DNA from: Sphingomonadales bacterium
GTDB taxonomy: Bacteria > Pseudomonadota > Alphaproteobacteria > Sphingomonadales > Sphingomonadaceae
Direction of reading: 5' to 3'
DNA length: 13,441 bases
NCBI GenBank assembly: GCA_020200935.1
Contig: JAIVHR010000002.1
Span: forward strand, 1 to 13,441
In this document: positions 1 through 6,452 of the stretch, in pieces
Layout of the letters: every line of letters begins with the position of its first letter
Position numbering within the stretch: the stretch's first letter is position 1
Position numbers and translations under genes: made by a program
The notes under the pieces: generated by a model
The model's input: only the letters and a program-made list of their open reading frames with translations
Told to the model about the DNA's origin: nothing
Database searches by the model: none

Positions 1-474
1 GCGGCGACGATCGGGCCGGTGGTGCTCGACCGGCCGAGCCAGGGCGTGACCGTTTCGGCGCGCGCGCCGGGGATCGAGAATAGCTGGATCGATCTCGGCT
101 ATACGCTGACCAACCGCGAAACCGGCGATGTCTACGAAGCGTCGAACGTCGTCGAACGCTATTCGGGCACCGATTCGGAAGGCAGCTGGAGCGAGGGCAG
201 CCGCTCCTCATCGAGCAAGTTCTCGCGCATCCCGGCCGGTACCTACGACCTCACCGCCTATGCCGCGGGCAGCCAATGGAGAGACTCGGGCTATTTCAGC
301 AGCGACAATGCGACGATCGAGATCACCATCGCCAAGGGCGCGACCTTCTTCTCGAACCTGCTCTTGGCGCTCCTGCTGGTGCTCGCGCCGGCGCTCTGGA
401 TGTGGATCAGGCATCTGAGCTTCGAGAGCCGGCGCCGGAGCGACAGCGATTTCGCGGGGGACGATGATGATTAG
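1..474 (+). CDS. DUF4178-type membrane protein, C-terminal part (5' end outside window)
   Basis: The frame is open from base 1, so the gene starts upstream; the GTG at 19 is internal to that open frame and need not be the start. About 157 residues are visible. They contain a beta-rich, Ser/Gly-rich stretch, then a motif of the form IPAGTYDL, one transmembrane helix (FFSNLLLALLLVLAPALWMW) and a short Arg-rich, Asp-rich tail ending in DDDD. The order 'PAGxYxL, single TM helix, FExxRRxxSD' resembles the C-terminus of DUF4178-type proteins, which I recall as recurring beside DUF350 and spermidine synthase genes. That assignment rests on the tail and the neighbours, because the DUF4178 domain itself would lie upstream. 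It would be membrane-anchored with most of the chain before the helix. It is the first visible gene of the polyamine/membrane cluster. Confidence 0.55.
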   Translation, partial: AATIGPVVLDRPSQGVTVSARAPGIENSWIDLGYTLTNRETGDVYEASNVVERYSGTDSEGSWSEGSRSSSSKFSRIPAGTYDLTAYAAGSQWRDSGYFSSDNATIEITIAKGATFFSNLLLALLLVLAPALWMWIRHLSFESRRRSDSDFAGDDDD

Positions 475-490
475 ACCAATGCCCCGTTCT

Positions 491-577
491 CCGTTCGTCC
501 TGAGCTTGTCGAAGGGCGAGGGCACTTCACTAGCGAGTGCGGGATTCTCTCCCTTCGACTTCGCTCAGGACGAACGG
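491..577. repeat. Paired palindromic (REP-like) repeat, family A, copy 1
   Basis: The left arm (491-516) has the core CCTGAGCTTGTCGAAGGG and the right arm (551-577) is its near-exact inverse, CCCTTCGACTTCGCTCAGG, flanked by CGTTCG and CGAACG. Bases 522-539 can form a smaller inner hairpin (CACT...AGTG). The element lies between the DUF4178-type gene and the 54-residue ORF. There is no T-tract, so terminator activity is uncertain. Repeats with this core are common between genes in sphingomonads and are often mistranslated as FDKLRTNG. Confidence 0.85.
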
Positions 578-600
578 AACCGCGGTAGGAGAACCAGCCA

Positions 601-765
601 ATGAGCCGCGGATTGTTCCTGTTCGGCCTCTGGTGCCTGATCGTCGCGGCCGGCTTCGCCTACGCTTCCTTCGCCGGCTATTCGCCCTTCGCCGACGGCC
701 AGCGGGCGAGCGCGGATCGCGGCCCGGGCGGGGTCATTATCGGCCGCGGGCCACGAGGAAAATAA
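601..765 (+). CDS. Small membrane/secreted peptide, 54 aa, unknown function
   Basis: A 54-codon ORF starts at ATG 601 behind an AGGAG ribosome-binding site (587-591, 9-base spacing) and stops at TAA 763-765. The protein begins MSRGLFLFGLWCLIVAAGFA, a positively charged start followed by a hydrophobic helix. This is either a signal peptide or a single membrane anchor. About 33 polar, Gly/Arg-rich residues follow, ending GRGPRGK. It lies 24 bases before the DUF350 gene on the same strand. The good ribosome-binding site and tight packing support a real gene despite its size. I do not recognise the family. From context it is a membrane accessory of the DUF4178/DUF350/polyamine cluster; function is unknown. 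Confidence 0.6.
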   Translation: MSRGLFLFGLWCLIVAAGFAYASFAGYSPFADGQRASADRGPGGVIIGRGPRGK

Positions 766-789
766 CAACAATTCACAGGGAGATACACC

Positions 790-996
790 ATGGACTTGGC
801 AATCGTTTTGAACACTTTGATTTATGCCGCGATCGGCATCGTCCTCTTCATCATATCCTTCGTCATCCTCGATCTGCTAACCCCGGGAAAGCTCTGGGAA
901 GAGATCGAGCAGAAGCAGAATACGGCGGTGGCGATCTTCGCCGGGGCGATCGCCATCGGCATCGCGATCATCGTCGCCGCCTCGGTGCATGGGTGA
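790..996 (+). CDS. DUF350 family (YjfL-type) membrane protein
   Basis: This 68-residue protein starts at ATG 790 after a GGGAG ribosome-binding site (778-782). It has two hydrophobic helices, about residues 5-28 and 45-66. Between them is a short polar loop with the DUF350-like pattern LTPGKLWEEI and EQKQNTAVAI, followed by a Gly/Ala/Ile-rich second helix. The length matches single-unit DUF350 proteins. The biochemical role of DUF350 is not established. It is often found beside membrane-type spermidine synthases, SpeH and DUF4178 proteins, as here, which hints at a link between polyamines and the membrane. It is probably cotranscribed with the preceding 54-residue gene. Confidence 0.85.
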   Translation: MDLAIVLNTLIYAAIGIVLFIISFVILDLLTPGKLWEEIEQKQNTAVAIFAGAIAIGIAIIVAASVHG

Positions 997-1019
997 TTGG
1001 ATGTTCCTCGTGTCCCACC

Positions 1020-1112
1020 CCGTTCGGGCTGAGCTTGTCGAAGCCCTGCCTTTCTCCTTTCTCGATCGATTGAAAAGGAAGGACAGCCCTTCGACAAGCT
1101 CAGGGCGAACGG
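1020..1112. repeat. Paired palindromic (REP-like) repeat, family A, copy 2
   Basis: The left arm begins CCGTTCGGGCTGAGCTTGTC at 1020 and the right arm, ending at 1112, has the inverse core CTTCGACAAGCTCAGG plus GCGAACGG. A/T-richer bases lie between the arms. The arms differ at two bases near the tips (GG against CC). The element fills most of the gap between the DUF350 gene and the spermidine synthase gene. Its right end directly abuts the synthase start region, so part of that leader is repeat sequence. Confidence 0.85.
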
Positions 1113-1115
1113 AAG

Positions 1116-2492
1116 TTGGTTTGTGTGGCTGAGGTAACCTCGTCCCCCAACCGCCCCCTCGCGATGGCGCTGATCGCGTCGGTCTTCGTCATCGCGACCT
1201 GCGGGCTCGTATACGAATTGCTCGCCTCGACCATCGCCAGCTACCTGCTCGGCGACACGGTCACCCAATTCTCGACCGTCATCGGCGTCTATCTCTTCGC
1301 GATGGGGATCGGCAGCTGGTGCTCGCGTTATGTGACGTCGGGCGAGATGCGGCTGTTCATCCGCGCCGAGATCCTGATCGCGGCGATCGGCGGCTGGGCG
1401 GCGGCGCTGCTCTTCATGCTGTTCCCGGTGGTCGATGGTTTCCGCATCGCGCTCTACAGCCTCGTCACCGCGATCGGTTTTCTCGTCGGGCTCGAGATCC
1501 CGCTCTTGATGCGCATCCTCAAGGGCGATTTCGATTTCCGCGAGACCGTCTCGACGGTGCTGACCTTCGATTATGTCGGCGCGCTCGCGGCGAGCCTGCT
1601 GTTCCCGCTGATCCTGATGCCCTTTATCGGCATGATCCGCACCGGCTTCCTGTTCGGGCTGATGAATGTCGCGGTGGCGCTGGCGCTGGTCTGGATCCAG
1701 CCCGGCCGCCGCTACGGCGTCGAGATGCTGGTCGGCATCCTCGTCGCCGCCTCGCTGGTCGCCGGCTTCGTCGCTTCGGACCGGCTGCAGCGTTTCGCCG
1801 AGACCGCCTATTTCGACGAGCGCATCATCCACGCCGATTCGACGCGCTTTCAGCGCATCGTGCTGACCCGCTATGGCGACAGCATCTCGCTCTATCTCAA
1901 CGGCAATCTGCAATTCTCCTCGCGCGACGAATATCGCTATCACGAGGCGCTGGTGCTCCCCGCGCTCGGCCGGGTGGCCGCGCCGCGCAATGTGCTGATC
2001 CTCGGCGGCGGCGACGGGCTCGCCGCGCGCGAAGTGCTGCGCCATCCGGCGGTCGAGCAAGTGACGCTCGTCGATCTCGACCCGGCGATGACCGGGCTGT
2101 TCCGCGACACGCCTTTGCTCGCCAGCCTCAACGAGGATGCGCTCTCCGATCCGCGGCTGACGGTGATCAATGCCGACGGCTTTCGCTGGGTGCGCGAAGC
2201 CGAGGAGCGGTTCGACGCGGTGATCGTCGATTTCCCCGATCCGACCGATTTCTCGCTCGGCAAGCTCTATACCACCAGCTTCTATCGCGCACTCCGCCAG
2301 CGGTTGGCGCCCGGCGCGGTGATCTCGGTGCAGAGCGGATCGCCTTACGTGGCGCCGCAAAGCTTCTGGACCGTCGAGGCGACCCTGCGCGCGGCGGGCT
2401 ACGAGACGCGGCCCTACCACGCCCCTATGACGGTCGCCACCTGCTGGCCGACCTGCATGATTGCAGCGCCGCGCTCGACGATGCGGCGCTGA
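1116..2492 (+). CDS. Membrane-type spermidine synthase (aminopropyltransferase), C-terminus replaced by out-of-frame sequence
   Basis: The enzyme would transfer aminopropyl from decarboxylated AdoMet to putrescine or a related amine. Residues 1-220 hold about seven hydrophobic helices. Residues 240-436 form the SpeE methyltransferase-like domain, with LILGGGDG (residues 294-301) for the nucleotide substrate, the acidic VDLDP (319-323), NADGF (352-356), and DFPDP with LYTTSFY (372-390). Family similarity ends at PYHA (433-436). The usual C-terminal segment of about 50-60 residues, containing a conserved PxxPxxxWGF-like stretch, is absent. Residues 437-458 are the speH coding region read in the wrong frame, ending at TGA 2490-2492. 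Activity is therefore doubtful. The start is uncertain. TTG 1116 gives the longest product; GTG 1125, nine bases after GGAAG, is equally possible; ATG 1164 has no ribosome-binding site. Confidence 0.8.
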   Translation: MVCVAEVTSSPNRPLAMALIASVFVIATCGLVYELLASTIASYLLGDTVTQFSTVIGVYLFAMGIGSWCSRYVTSGEMRLFIRAEILIAAIGGWAAALLFMLFPVVDGFRIALYSLVTAIGFLVGLEIPLLMRILKGDFDFRETVSTVLTFDYVGALAASLLFPLILMPFIGMIRTGFLFGLMNVAVALALVWIQPGRRYGVEMLVGILVAASLVAGFVASDRLQRFAETAYFDERIIHADSTRFQRIVLTRYGDSISLYLNGNLQFSSRDEYRYHEALVLPALGRVAAPRNVLILGGGDGLAAREVLRHPAVEQVTLVDLDPAMTGLFRDTPLLASLNEDALSDPRLTVINADGFRWVREAEERFDAVIVDFPDPTDFSLGKLYTTSFYRALRQRLAPGAVISVQSGSPYVAPQSFWTVEATLRAAGYETRPYHAPMTVATCWPTCMIAAPRSTMRR

Positions 2493-2782
2493 TCGAGCGG
2501 GCGCTGCGGGCGGCGGCGGCGGCGGCCAGCGCGACATTGCTCGATATCCGCCTGCATCGCTTCGGCGAAGGGCAGGGGGTGACCGGCGTCGCATTGCTCG
2601 CCGAATCGCATATCTCGATCCATAGCTGGCCCGAACATCGTTATGCCGCGCTCGATTTCTTCCTTTGCGGCGGCCTCCACGATATCGAGGCCGCGCTTCA
2701 GGTGATGGCCGAGGCGCTCGGGGCGGGCGAGGTGCGGACGCATAGCGTGGCGCGCGGATACGGGGTGAGCGAGCCCGTTTAG
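2426..2782 (+). CDS. speH: S-adenosylmethionine decarboxylase proenzyme (SpeH type), no start codon in frame
   Basis: The frame reads GRHLLADLHDC near its beginning and AESHISIHSWPE in the middle, then ALDFFLCGG. These are the N-terminal and active-site signatures of prokaryotic SpeH. In that family the proenzyme cleaves itself between Glu and Ser of ESH to form the pyruvoyl group, here Ser61 counted from 2426. The His residues and the Cys of LCGG match the catalytic positions. The 118 residues nearly equal the family length, so only the very N-terminus is missing. No ATG, GTG or TTG lies in this frame just before GRHLL. The closest ATG (2427) is one base out of frame and falls in the synthase frame. 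Expression would need a frameshift or a rare start, or the gene is inactive. Its product would feed the adjacent synthase. Confidence 0.75.
   Translation, partial: YDGRHLLADLHDCSAALDDAALIERALRAAAAAASATLLDIRLHRFGEGQGVTGVALLAESHISIHSWPEHRYAALDFFLCGGLHDIEAALQVMAEALGAGEVRTHSVARGYGVSEPV
2509..2526 (+). repeat. GGC trinucleotide run inside speH
   Basis: Six uninterrupted GGC units encode part of a poly-Ala stretch in SpeH (RAAAAAASA). Length changes by slippage would add or remove whole codons, so the run cannot explain the speH frame problem upstream. Confidence 0.6.
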
Positions 2783-2785
2783 CTT

Positions 2786-2870
2786 CGTTCGGGCTGAGCT
2801 TGTCGAAGCCCTGCTCTTTCTTTTCGGCGGGTCAAGAAGGACAGCCCTTCGACAAGCTCAGGGCGAACGG
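2786..2870. repeat. Paired palindromic (REP-like) repeat, family A, copy 3
   Basis: The left arm, starting at 2786, is identical to the left arm of the copy at 1020 over about 29 bases (core GGGCTGAGCTTGTCGAAGCC). The right arm ends at 2870 with the inverse core CTTCGACAAGCTCAGG plus GCGAACGG. It fills the gap between the convergent speH and ferredoxin reductase genes, and its last base abuts the reductase stop codon. The hairpin could end transcription from both sides, but no T-tract is visible. Confidence 0.85.
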
Positions 2871-4112
2871 TCATGTGAGGTCCTTCAGCGGCACATCGGG
2901 GTCGGCGAGCTGCATCTTGTCCGGCTTCACCCGCCCGACCACGAGCTTGCGCCCCTGGACATAATCCCTCGTCGCATTGACGCAGTCGAGCGCGATGACG
3001 CGGTGCTCTTTCAGATAGACCACCGAGAAGCTGCGCGAGGCGGGGTCGCCGCGCAACACGGCTTCGTCGTGGCTCTGGCTGAGGCCGACGGTCTGGAGCT
3101 TCAGGTCATACTGGTTCGACCAGAACCAGGGCACCGCCTCATAGGGCGCCGGGCTGCCGGTGATGTGCCTCGCCGCCGTGGCCGCCATGTCGTTGGCATT
3201 CTGTACCGATTCGAGCCGCACCACCGCGCAGTCGGCGAAGCTGTTCGCATGCGCCGCGCAATCGCCGACGGCGTAGATGTCGGCAAGGCTCGTCCGGCAA
3301 TGCCCGTCGACCATGACGCCGCCACAGCTCTCGGCGCCGCCCGCGGCGCCGGCCTCGATCAGCGGCGCGACCTCGGGCACGATGCCGATGCCGACGATGA
3401 CGATATCGGCCGGGACGACCTCGCCGTCGGCGAGCCTGACGCCGGTGACTCGCCCGCGCTCGCCCTCGATATGATCGACCATGATGCCGGTCCGTAGGTC
3501 GACGCCATGCGCGCGATGTTCGGTCTGGTAGAATTGCGAGAGCGCCTCGCCTGCGACGCGGGCGAGCACGCGGTCGAGCGCTTCGAGCAGGCAGACCTGC
3601 TTGCCGAGCCCGGTCAGCACCGCGGCCGCCTCGAGCCCAATATAGCCGCCGCCGATCACGACCACGCGCCCGGCGCCGGCGAGATCGCCAAGCAACGCAT
3701 CGACATCGCCGCGCGATCGGATCGCATGGATGCCGGCGAGATCTGCGCCGCCGCGGGCGAGGCGCCGCGGCGTACCCCCGGCGGCCCAGATCAGCCTGCC
3801 ATAGCCGAGCGTGTCGCCATCCTCGAATGTAAGCCCGTGCGCGTCGGGATCGACCTTCGTCACTCGCCGCCCGGCCATCAGCGCGATATCGCGCTCGGCC
3901 CAGAATTTCTCGGGCCGCAGCAATATCCGCTCGAAAGGCTTCTCGCCGGCGAGATAATCCTTCGACAGCGGCGGGCGCTCATAGGGCGGGTCGGGCTCGG
4001 CGCCGATCAGCGCGATGCGGCCCGCGAATTTCAGCTGCCGCAGCATGATCGCCGCCTGGGCGCCGCCATGCCCGGTGCCGACGATCGCGATATCGACGCT
4101 GTCCCGATTCAT
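2871..4112 (-). CDS. FAD-dependent ferredoxin/rubredoxin NAD(+) reductase
   Basis: This 413-residue flavoprotein would pass electrons from NAD(P)H through FAD to a small iron-sulfur protein. Visible motifs are the FAD dinucleotide-binding GTGHGG (12-17), [12 protein letters not shown] (43-54, typical of the BphA4/putidaredoxin reductase group), the NAD-binding [10 protein letters not shown] (154-163), YAVGDC around Asp284 for the flavin ribityl, and FWSNQYD (330-336) typical of the C-terminal domain. Length is normal. Its ATG overlaps the acyl-CoA dehydrogenase stop as ATGA, and no strong ribosome-binding site precedes it. Translational coupling is therefore likely. No ferredoxin, rubredoxin, P450 or dioxygenase gene is in the window, so the electron acceptor is unknown. 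The pairing with a dehydrogenase suggests a shared oxidation pathway. Confidence 0.88.
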   Translation of the reverse strand: MNRDSVDIAIVGTGHGGAQAAIMLRQLKFAGRIALIGAEPDPPYERPPLSKDYLAGEKPFERILLRPEKFWAERDIALMAGRRVTKVDPDAHGLTFEDGDTLGYGRLIWAAGGTPRRLARGGADLAGIHAIRSRGDVDALLGDLAGAGRVVVIGGGYIGLEAAAVLTGLGKQVCLLEALDRVLARVAGEALSQFYQTEHRAHGVDLRTGIMVDHIEGERGRVTGVRLADGEVVPADIVIVGIGIVPEVAPLIEAGAAGGAESCGGVMVDGHCRTSLADIYAVGDCAAHANSFADCAVVRLESVQNANDMAATAARHITGSPAPYEAVPWFWSNQYDLKLQTVGLSQSHDEAVLRGDPASRSFSVVYLKEHRVIALDCVNATRDYVQGRKLVVGRVKPDKMQLADPDVPLKDLT

Positions 4113-5278
4113 GCCGAAGCCGCGAAATCCCGAATCATGTTCTTGGCGATCACCAGCTGCTGGATCTGGGTCGTGCCCTCGTAGATGCGGTAGAGACGAG
4201 CGTCGCGGAAGAAGCGTTCGGCGTCATATTCCTTGAGATAGCCGGCGCCGCCATGGATTTGCACCACCCGGTCGACGACGCGGCCGCACATTTCGCTGGC
4301 GAACATCTTGGCGCAGCTCGCCTCGAGCGAGATGCGCTCGCCCGCATCGGCGCGGCGGGTGGCGTCGGCGATCATGCATTCGGCGGCGTAGATCTCGGCC
4401 TTCGAATCGGCGAGCATCGCCTGGATCAGCTGGAACTGCGCGATCGGCTCGCCGAAGGCCTTGCGCTCCATCGCATAGCGCAGCCCGCTTTCGAGCGCCC
4501 GTGCCGCATAACCGGCCGAGGCCGCGGCGACCGAGAGGCGGCCATTGTCGAGCGACTGCATCGCCGCGACGAAGCCCTTGCCCTCCTCGCCGCCGAGCAA
4601 AGCGCTCGCCGGGACGCGGACCTCCTCGAGGATCACGTCGGCGATCTGCGCGCCTTGCTGCCCCATCTTCGCGTCGGGCTTGCCGATCGTCACGCCGGGC
4701 GTGTCGGCGGGGACGAGGAAGGAGCTGATATGGGCGTTCTTGGGGAGCTTTTCCGGGTTGGTGCGCGCCATCACGAGGACGAGATCGGCAAACGGCGCGT
4801 TGGTGATGTAGCGCTTGGTGCCGGTAAGGACATAATCGTCGCCATCCTTGATAGCGCGCGTCTTGAGCGCGGCGCTGTCCGAGCCGCTGTCGGGCTCGGT
4901 CAAGGCAAAGGCGGCGATCGCGCCGTTGGCGAGCCGCGGCAGCCATTCGGATTTCTGCTCCTCGGTGCCCTGTTTGAGGATCGAGGTGCAGGTCATGCCG
5001 ACATTGATCGAGACCAGCGAGCGGAAGGCCGGCGTCGCCCAGCTGAGCTGCCGCATCGTCTCGATATATTGCGAGACATTCATCCCCGCCCCGCCATATT
5101 CGATCGGCATGGTGATCCCGAACAGCCCCATCTCGCGCATCTCGGCGACGATGTCGTCGGGCACCTGGTTGTCGGCGATCGTCTGCTCCTCGGCCGGTAC
5201 CAGCCGCTCGCGCACAAAGCGCTTCAATTGCTCGATGAAGGCCTCGAAGACGTCCTCGTCCATTCCCGGATTGGTCAT
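4109..5278 (-). CDS. Acyl-CoA dehydrogenase
   Basis: This 389-residue flavoenzyme oxidises acyl-CoA to 2-enoyl-CoA and passes electrons to electron-transfer flavoprotein. Family features are present in order: an N-terminal helical domain with [10 protein letters not shown] (57-66), the FAD/substrate motif [12 protein letters not shown] (123-134), [10 protein letters not shown] (151-160), and the C-terminal helical domain with QIHGGAGY. The terminal [10 protein letters not shown] carries the catalytic base at Glu367, the same position as in medium-chain enzymes. Length is standard and no key residue is missing. The start ATG has GGGAG seven bases upstream. It leads a two-gene operon with the ferredoxin reductase. 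Substrate chain length or branching cannot be read from sequence. A racemase for 2-methylacyl-CoAs nearby makes methyl-branched substrates plausible. Confidence 0.92.
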   Translation of the reverse strand: MTNPGMDEDVFEAFIEQLKRFVRERLVPAEEQTIADNQVPDDIVAEMREMGLFGITMPIEYGGAGMNVSQYIETMRQLSWATPAFRSLVSINVGMTCTSILKQGTEEQKSEWLPRLANGAIAAFALTEPDSGSDSAALKTRAIKDGDDYVLTGTKRYITNAPFADLVLVMARTNPEKLPKNAHISSFLVPADTPGVTIGKPDAKMGQQGAQIADVILEEVRVPASALLGGEEGKGFVAAMQSLDNGRLSVAAASAGYAARALESGLRYAMERKAFGEPIAQFQLIQAMLADSKAEIYAAECMIADATRRADAGERISLEASCAKMFASEMCGRVVDRVVQIHGGAGYLKEYDAERFFRDARLYRIYEGTTQIQQLVIAKNMIRDFAASA

Positions 5279-5312
5279 GATCGCTCTCCCTACGAGTCCT
5301 CTGCACTATCAG

Positions 5313-5396
5313 TTTTCCCGCGAAGGCGGGAATCCAGTCCGGCGGTTCGGGAGAAATCCGAGAGTGCGGGCCTGGGCTCCCGCCTTCGCGGGAGCA
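5313..5396. repeat. Paired palindromic repeat, family B
   Basis: The left arm contains CCCGCGAAGGCGGG (5317-5330) followed by AATCCAG. The right arm contains CTCCCGCCTTCGCGGGAG (5378-5393) preceded by CTGGG. Each arm folds alone into a short hairpin, and the two arms are also inverted relative to each other. The element lies in the 171-base gap between the divergent acyl-CoA dehydrogenase and hydrolase genes, so it sits among their promoters and is not a terminator. This core is a widespread intergenic repeat in alphaproteobacteria. Confidence 0.85.
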
Positions 5397-5449
5397 CATC
5401 ACCCCTAGCAAGGTTGACGTGAACGTAAAGCCATGCTCGACAGGGCGGC

Positions 5450-6361
5450 ATGGACGCACCGACCGACGACCAACGCATCCTGGTGCCCTTCGACGGTGAG
5501 GAGCCGCCCGCGCCGGCCTGGTTCGAATGGGCGATGGCGCAGCGGCCCGAGCGCCATAGGGTGACCAGCGAGGGCGCCGGGATCGAATATCTGGTCTGGG
5601 GCGAAAAAGGGAAGCCGGGGCTGTTCCTGCTTCATGGCGGCGGCGCGCATGCCTGGTGGTGGGCGCATCTCGCGCCGTTTTTCGCCGCGGACTGGCGGGT
5701 CGCGGCGATGTCGATGGCCGGGATGGGCGGGTCGGACTGGCGCGATTCCTATGCGATCGATCAGCATGCCCGCGACATGCGCGTGGTCGCCGAGGCGGCC
5801 GGGCTGCTCGAAGCGGGGCCGGTGGCGCTCGCCGGCCACAGCTTCGGCGGCGCGCCGACCGCGACCGCGGCGGCCGACCCCGAAGGCTGGGCGCGCCAGG
5901 CGATCATCATCGATTCCTCGCTCGATATGCAGCACCAGCCCTCGAGCGACCGGTTCAAGCCCAAGCCGCGGCGCTATTTCGACAGCCTCGAAGAGGGGCT
6001 TGCCCGTTTTCGCTTCATGCCGCCGCAGGGCTGCGACAATGTCTTCATCGCCGACATGATCGCGCGCAAGTCGCTGGCCGAACTCGCGGACGGGCGCTGG
6101 AGCTGGTGCTTCGACCCGTCCAACTATGCCAACACCGCCAGGCTCGACAGCCGCGCCAGGGCGATAGCGGCGCCATGCCCGCTGGCGATCGTCCATGGCG
6201 ACAAGAGCTGGATCATGAGCGAGGAGGTCGTCGCGGGGCTCAAGCGCGATCTTCCCGAGGGCACGCCCTTCGTGGCGATCCCCGACAGCGAGCATCACGT
6301 GATGGTCGACCAGCCGCTGGCGCTCGTCGCGGCGATGCGGGCGTTGCTGGAGAGCGCTTAA
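5450..6361 (+). CDS. Alpha/beta-fold hydrolase
   Basis: This 303-residue enzyme has a standard alpha/beta hydrolase core. The oxyanion-region motif is LLHGGGAHAWWW (60-71). The nucleophile elbow is GHSFGG with Ser131. The acid is probably Asp251 in VHGDKSW, and the catalytic His is probably His282 in SEHHVMVDQP. A cap region lies at about 155-235. There is no signal peptide, so it is probably cytoplasmic. The start ATG has AGGG about six bases upstream. It is transcribed away from the acyl-CoA dehydrogenase operon and towards the racemase. Family members hydrolyse esters, thioesters, epoxides or C-C bonds, and the sequence does not show which. The neighbours suggest an ester, lactone or acyl-CoA thioester substrate. 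Confidence 0.88.
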   Translation: MDAPTDDQRILVPFDGEEPPAPAWFEWAMAQRPERHRVTSEGAGIEYLVWGEKGKPGLFLLHGGGAHAWWWAHLAPFFAADWRVAAMSMAGMGGSDWRDSYAIDQHARDMRVVAEAAGLLEAGPVALAGHSFGGAPTATAAADPEGWARQAIIIDSSLDMQHQPSSDRFKPKPRRYFDSLEEGLARFRFMPPQGCDNVFIADMIARKSLAELADGRWSWCFDPSNYANTARLDSRARAIAAPCPLAIVHGDKSWIMSEEVVAGLKRDLPEGTPFVAIPDSEHHVMVDQPLALVAAMRALLESA

Positions 6362-6367
6362 GGTCTT

Positions 6368-6445
6368 GTGCTCCTGCGAAAGCAGGAGCCCAGGGCGGCT
6401 TGGGACAACGCTTGCGGCTCTGGGCTCCTGCTTTCGCAGGAGCAC
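6368..6445. repeat. Paired palindromic repeat, family C, perfect 26-base inverted arms
   Basis: The arms at 6368-6393 and 6420-6445 are perfect reverse complements over 26 bases. The left arm contains CTCCTGCGAAAGCAGGAG, a 7-base-pair stem with a GAAA loop, and the right arm contains its inverse CTCCTGCTTTCGCAGGAG. One large hairpin or two small ones could form. The core resembles family B with two changed stem positions on each side, so both are probably of one lineage. It lies between the convergent hydrolase and racemase genes, where a bidirectional transcription stop would fit, but no T-tract is present. Confidence 0.88.
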
Positions 6446-6452
6446 GGGAACT

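Noticed and set aside
208..525. A minus-strand frame beginning with a peptide containing FDKLRTNG
   Set aside because: This peptide is the translation of the family-A palindromic repeat, a well-known source of false genes.
822..2594. A 590-codon open frame on the minus strand opposite the spermidine synthase
   Set aside because: Its product is low-complexity, rich in Arg, Asp, His and Gln, as expected from the antisense of high-GC coding DNA, while the plus strand has clear enzyme motifs.
1319..2782. One 487-codon plus-strand frame spanning most of the synthase and ending with SpeH
   Set aside because: Only the last 118 codons resemble a protein family. The earlier part is Arg/Ala-rich shadow of the synthase, so it is not one gene from ATG 1319.
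2871..4112. Ferredoxin reductase as part of an aromatic ring dioxygenase system
   Set aside because: No oxygenase or ferredoxin gene is present; only the reductase family can be supported.
4224..5459. Long frames overlapping the acyl-CoA dehydrogenase on both strands
   Set aside because: The dehydrogenase has every family motif and a good ribosome-binding site. The others read as Arg-rich low-complexity sequence.
5313..6445. CRISPR-like array from the repeated palindromes
   Set aside because: The copies are inverted pairs scattered between genes, with no regular direct repeats or spacers and no cas genes.
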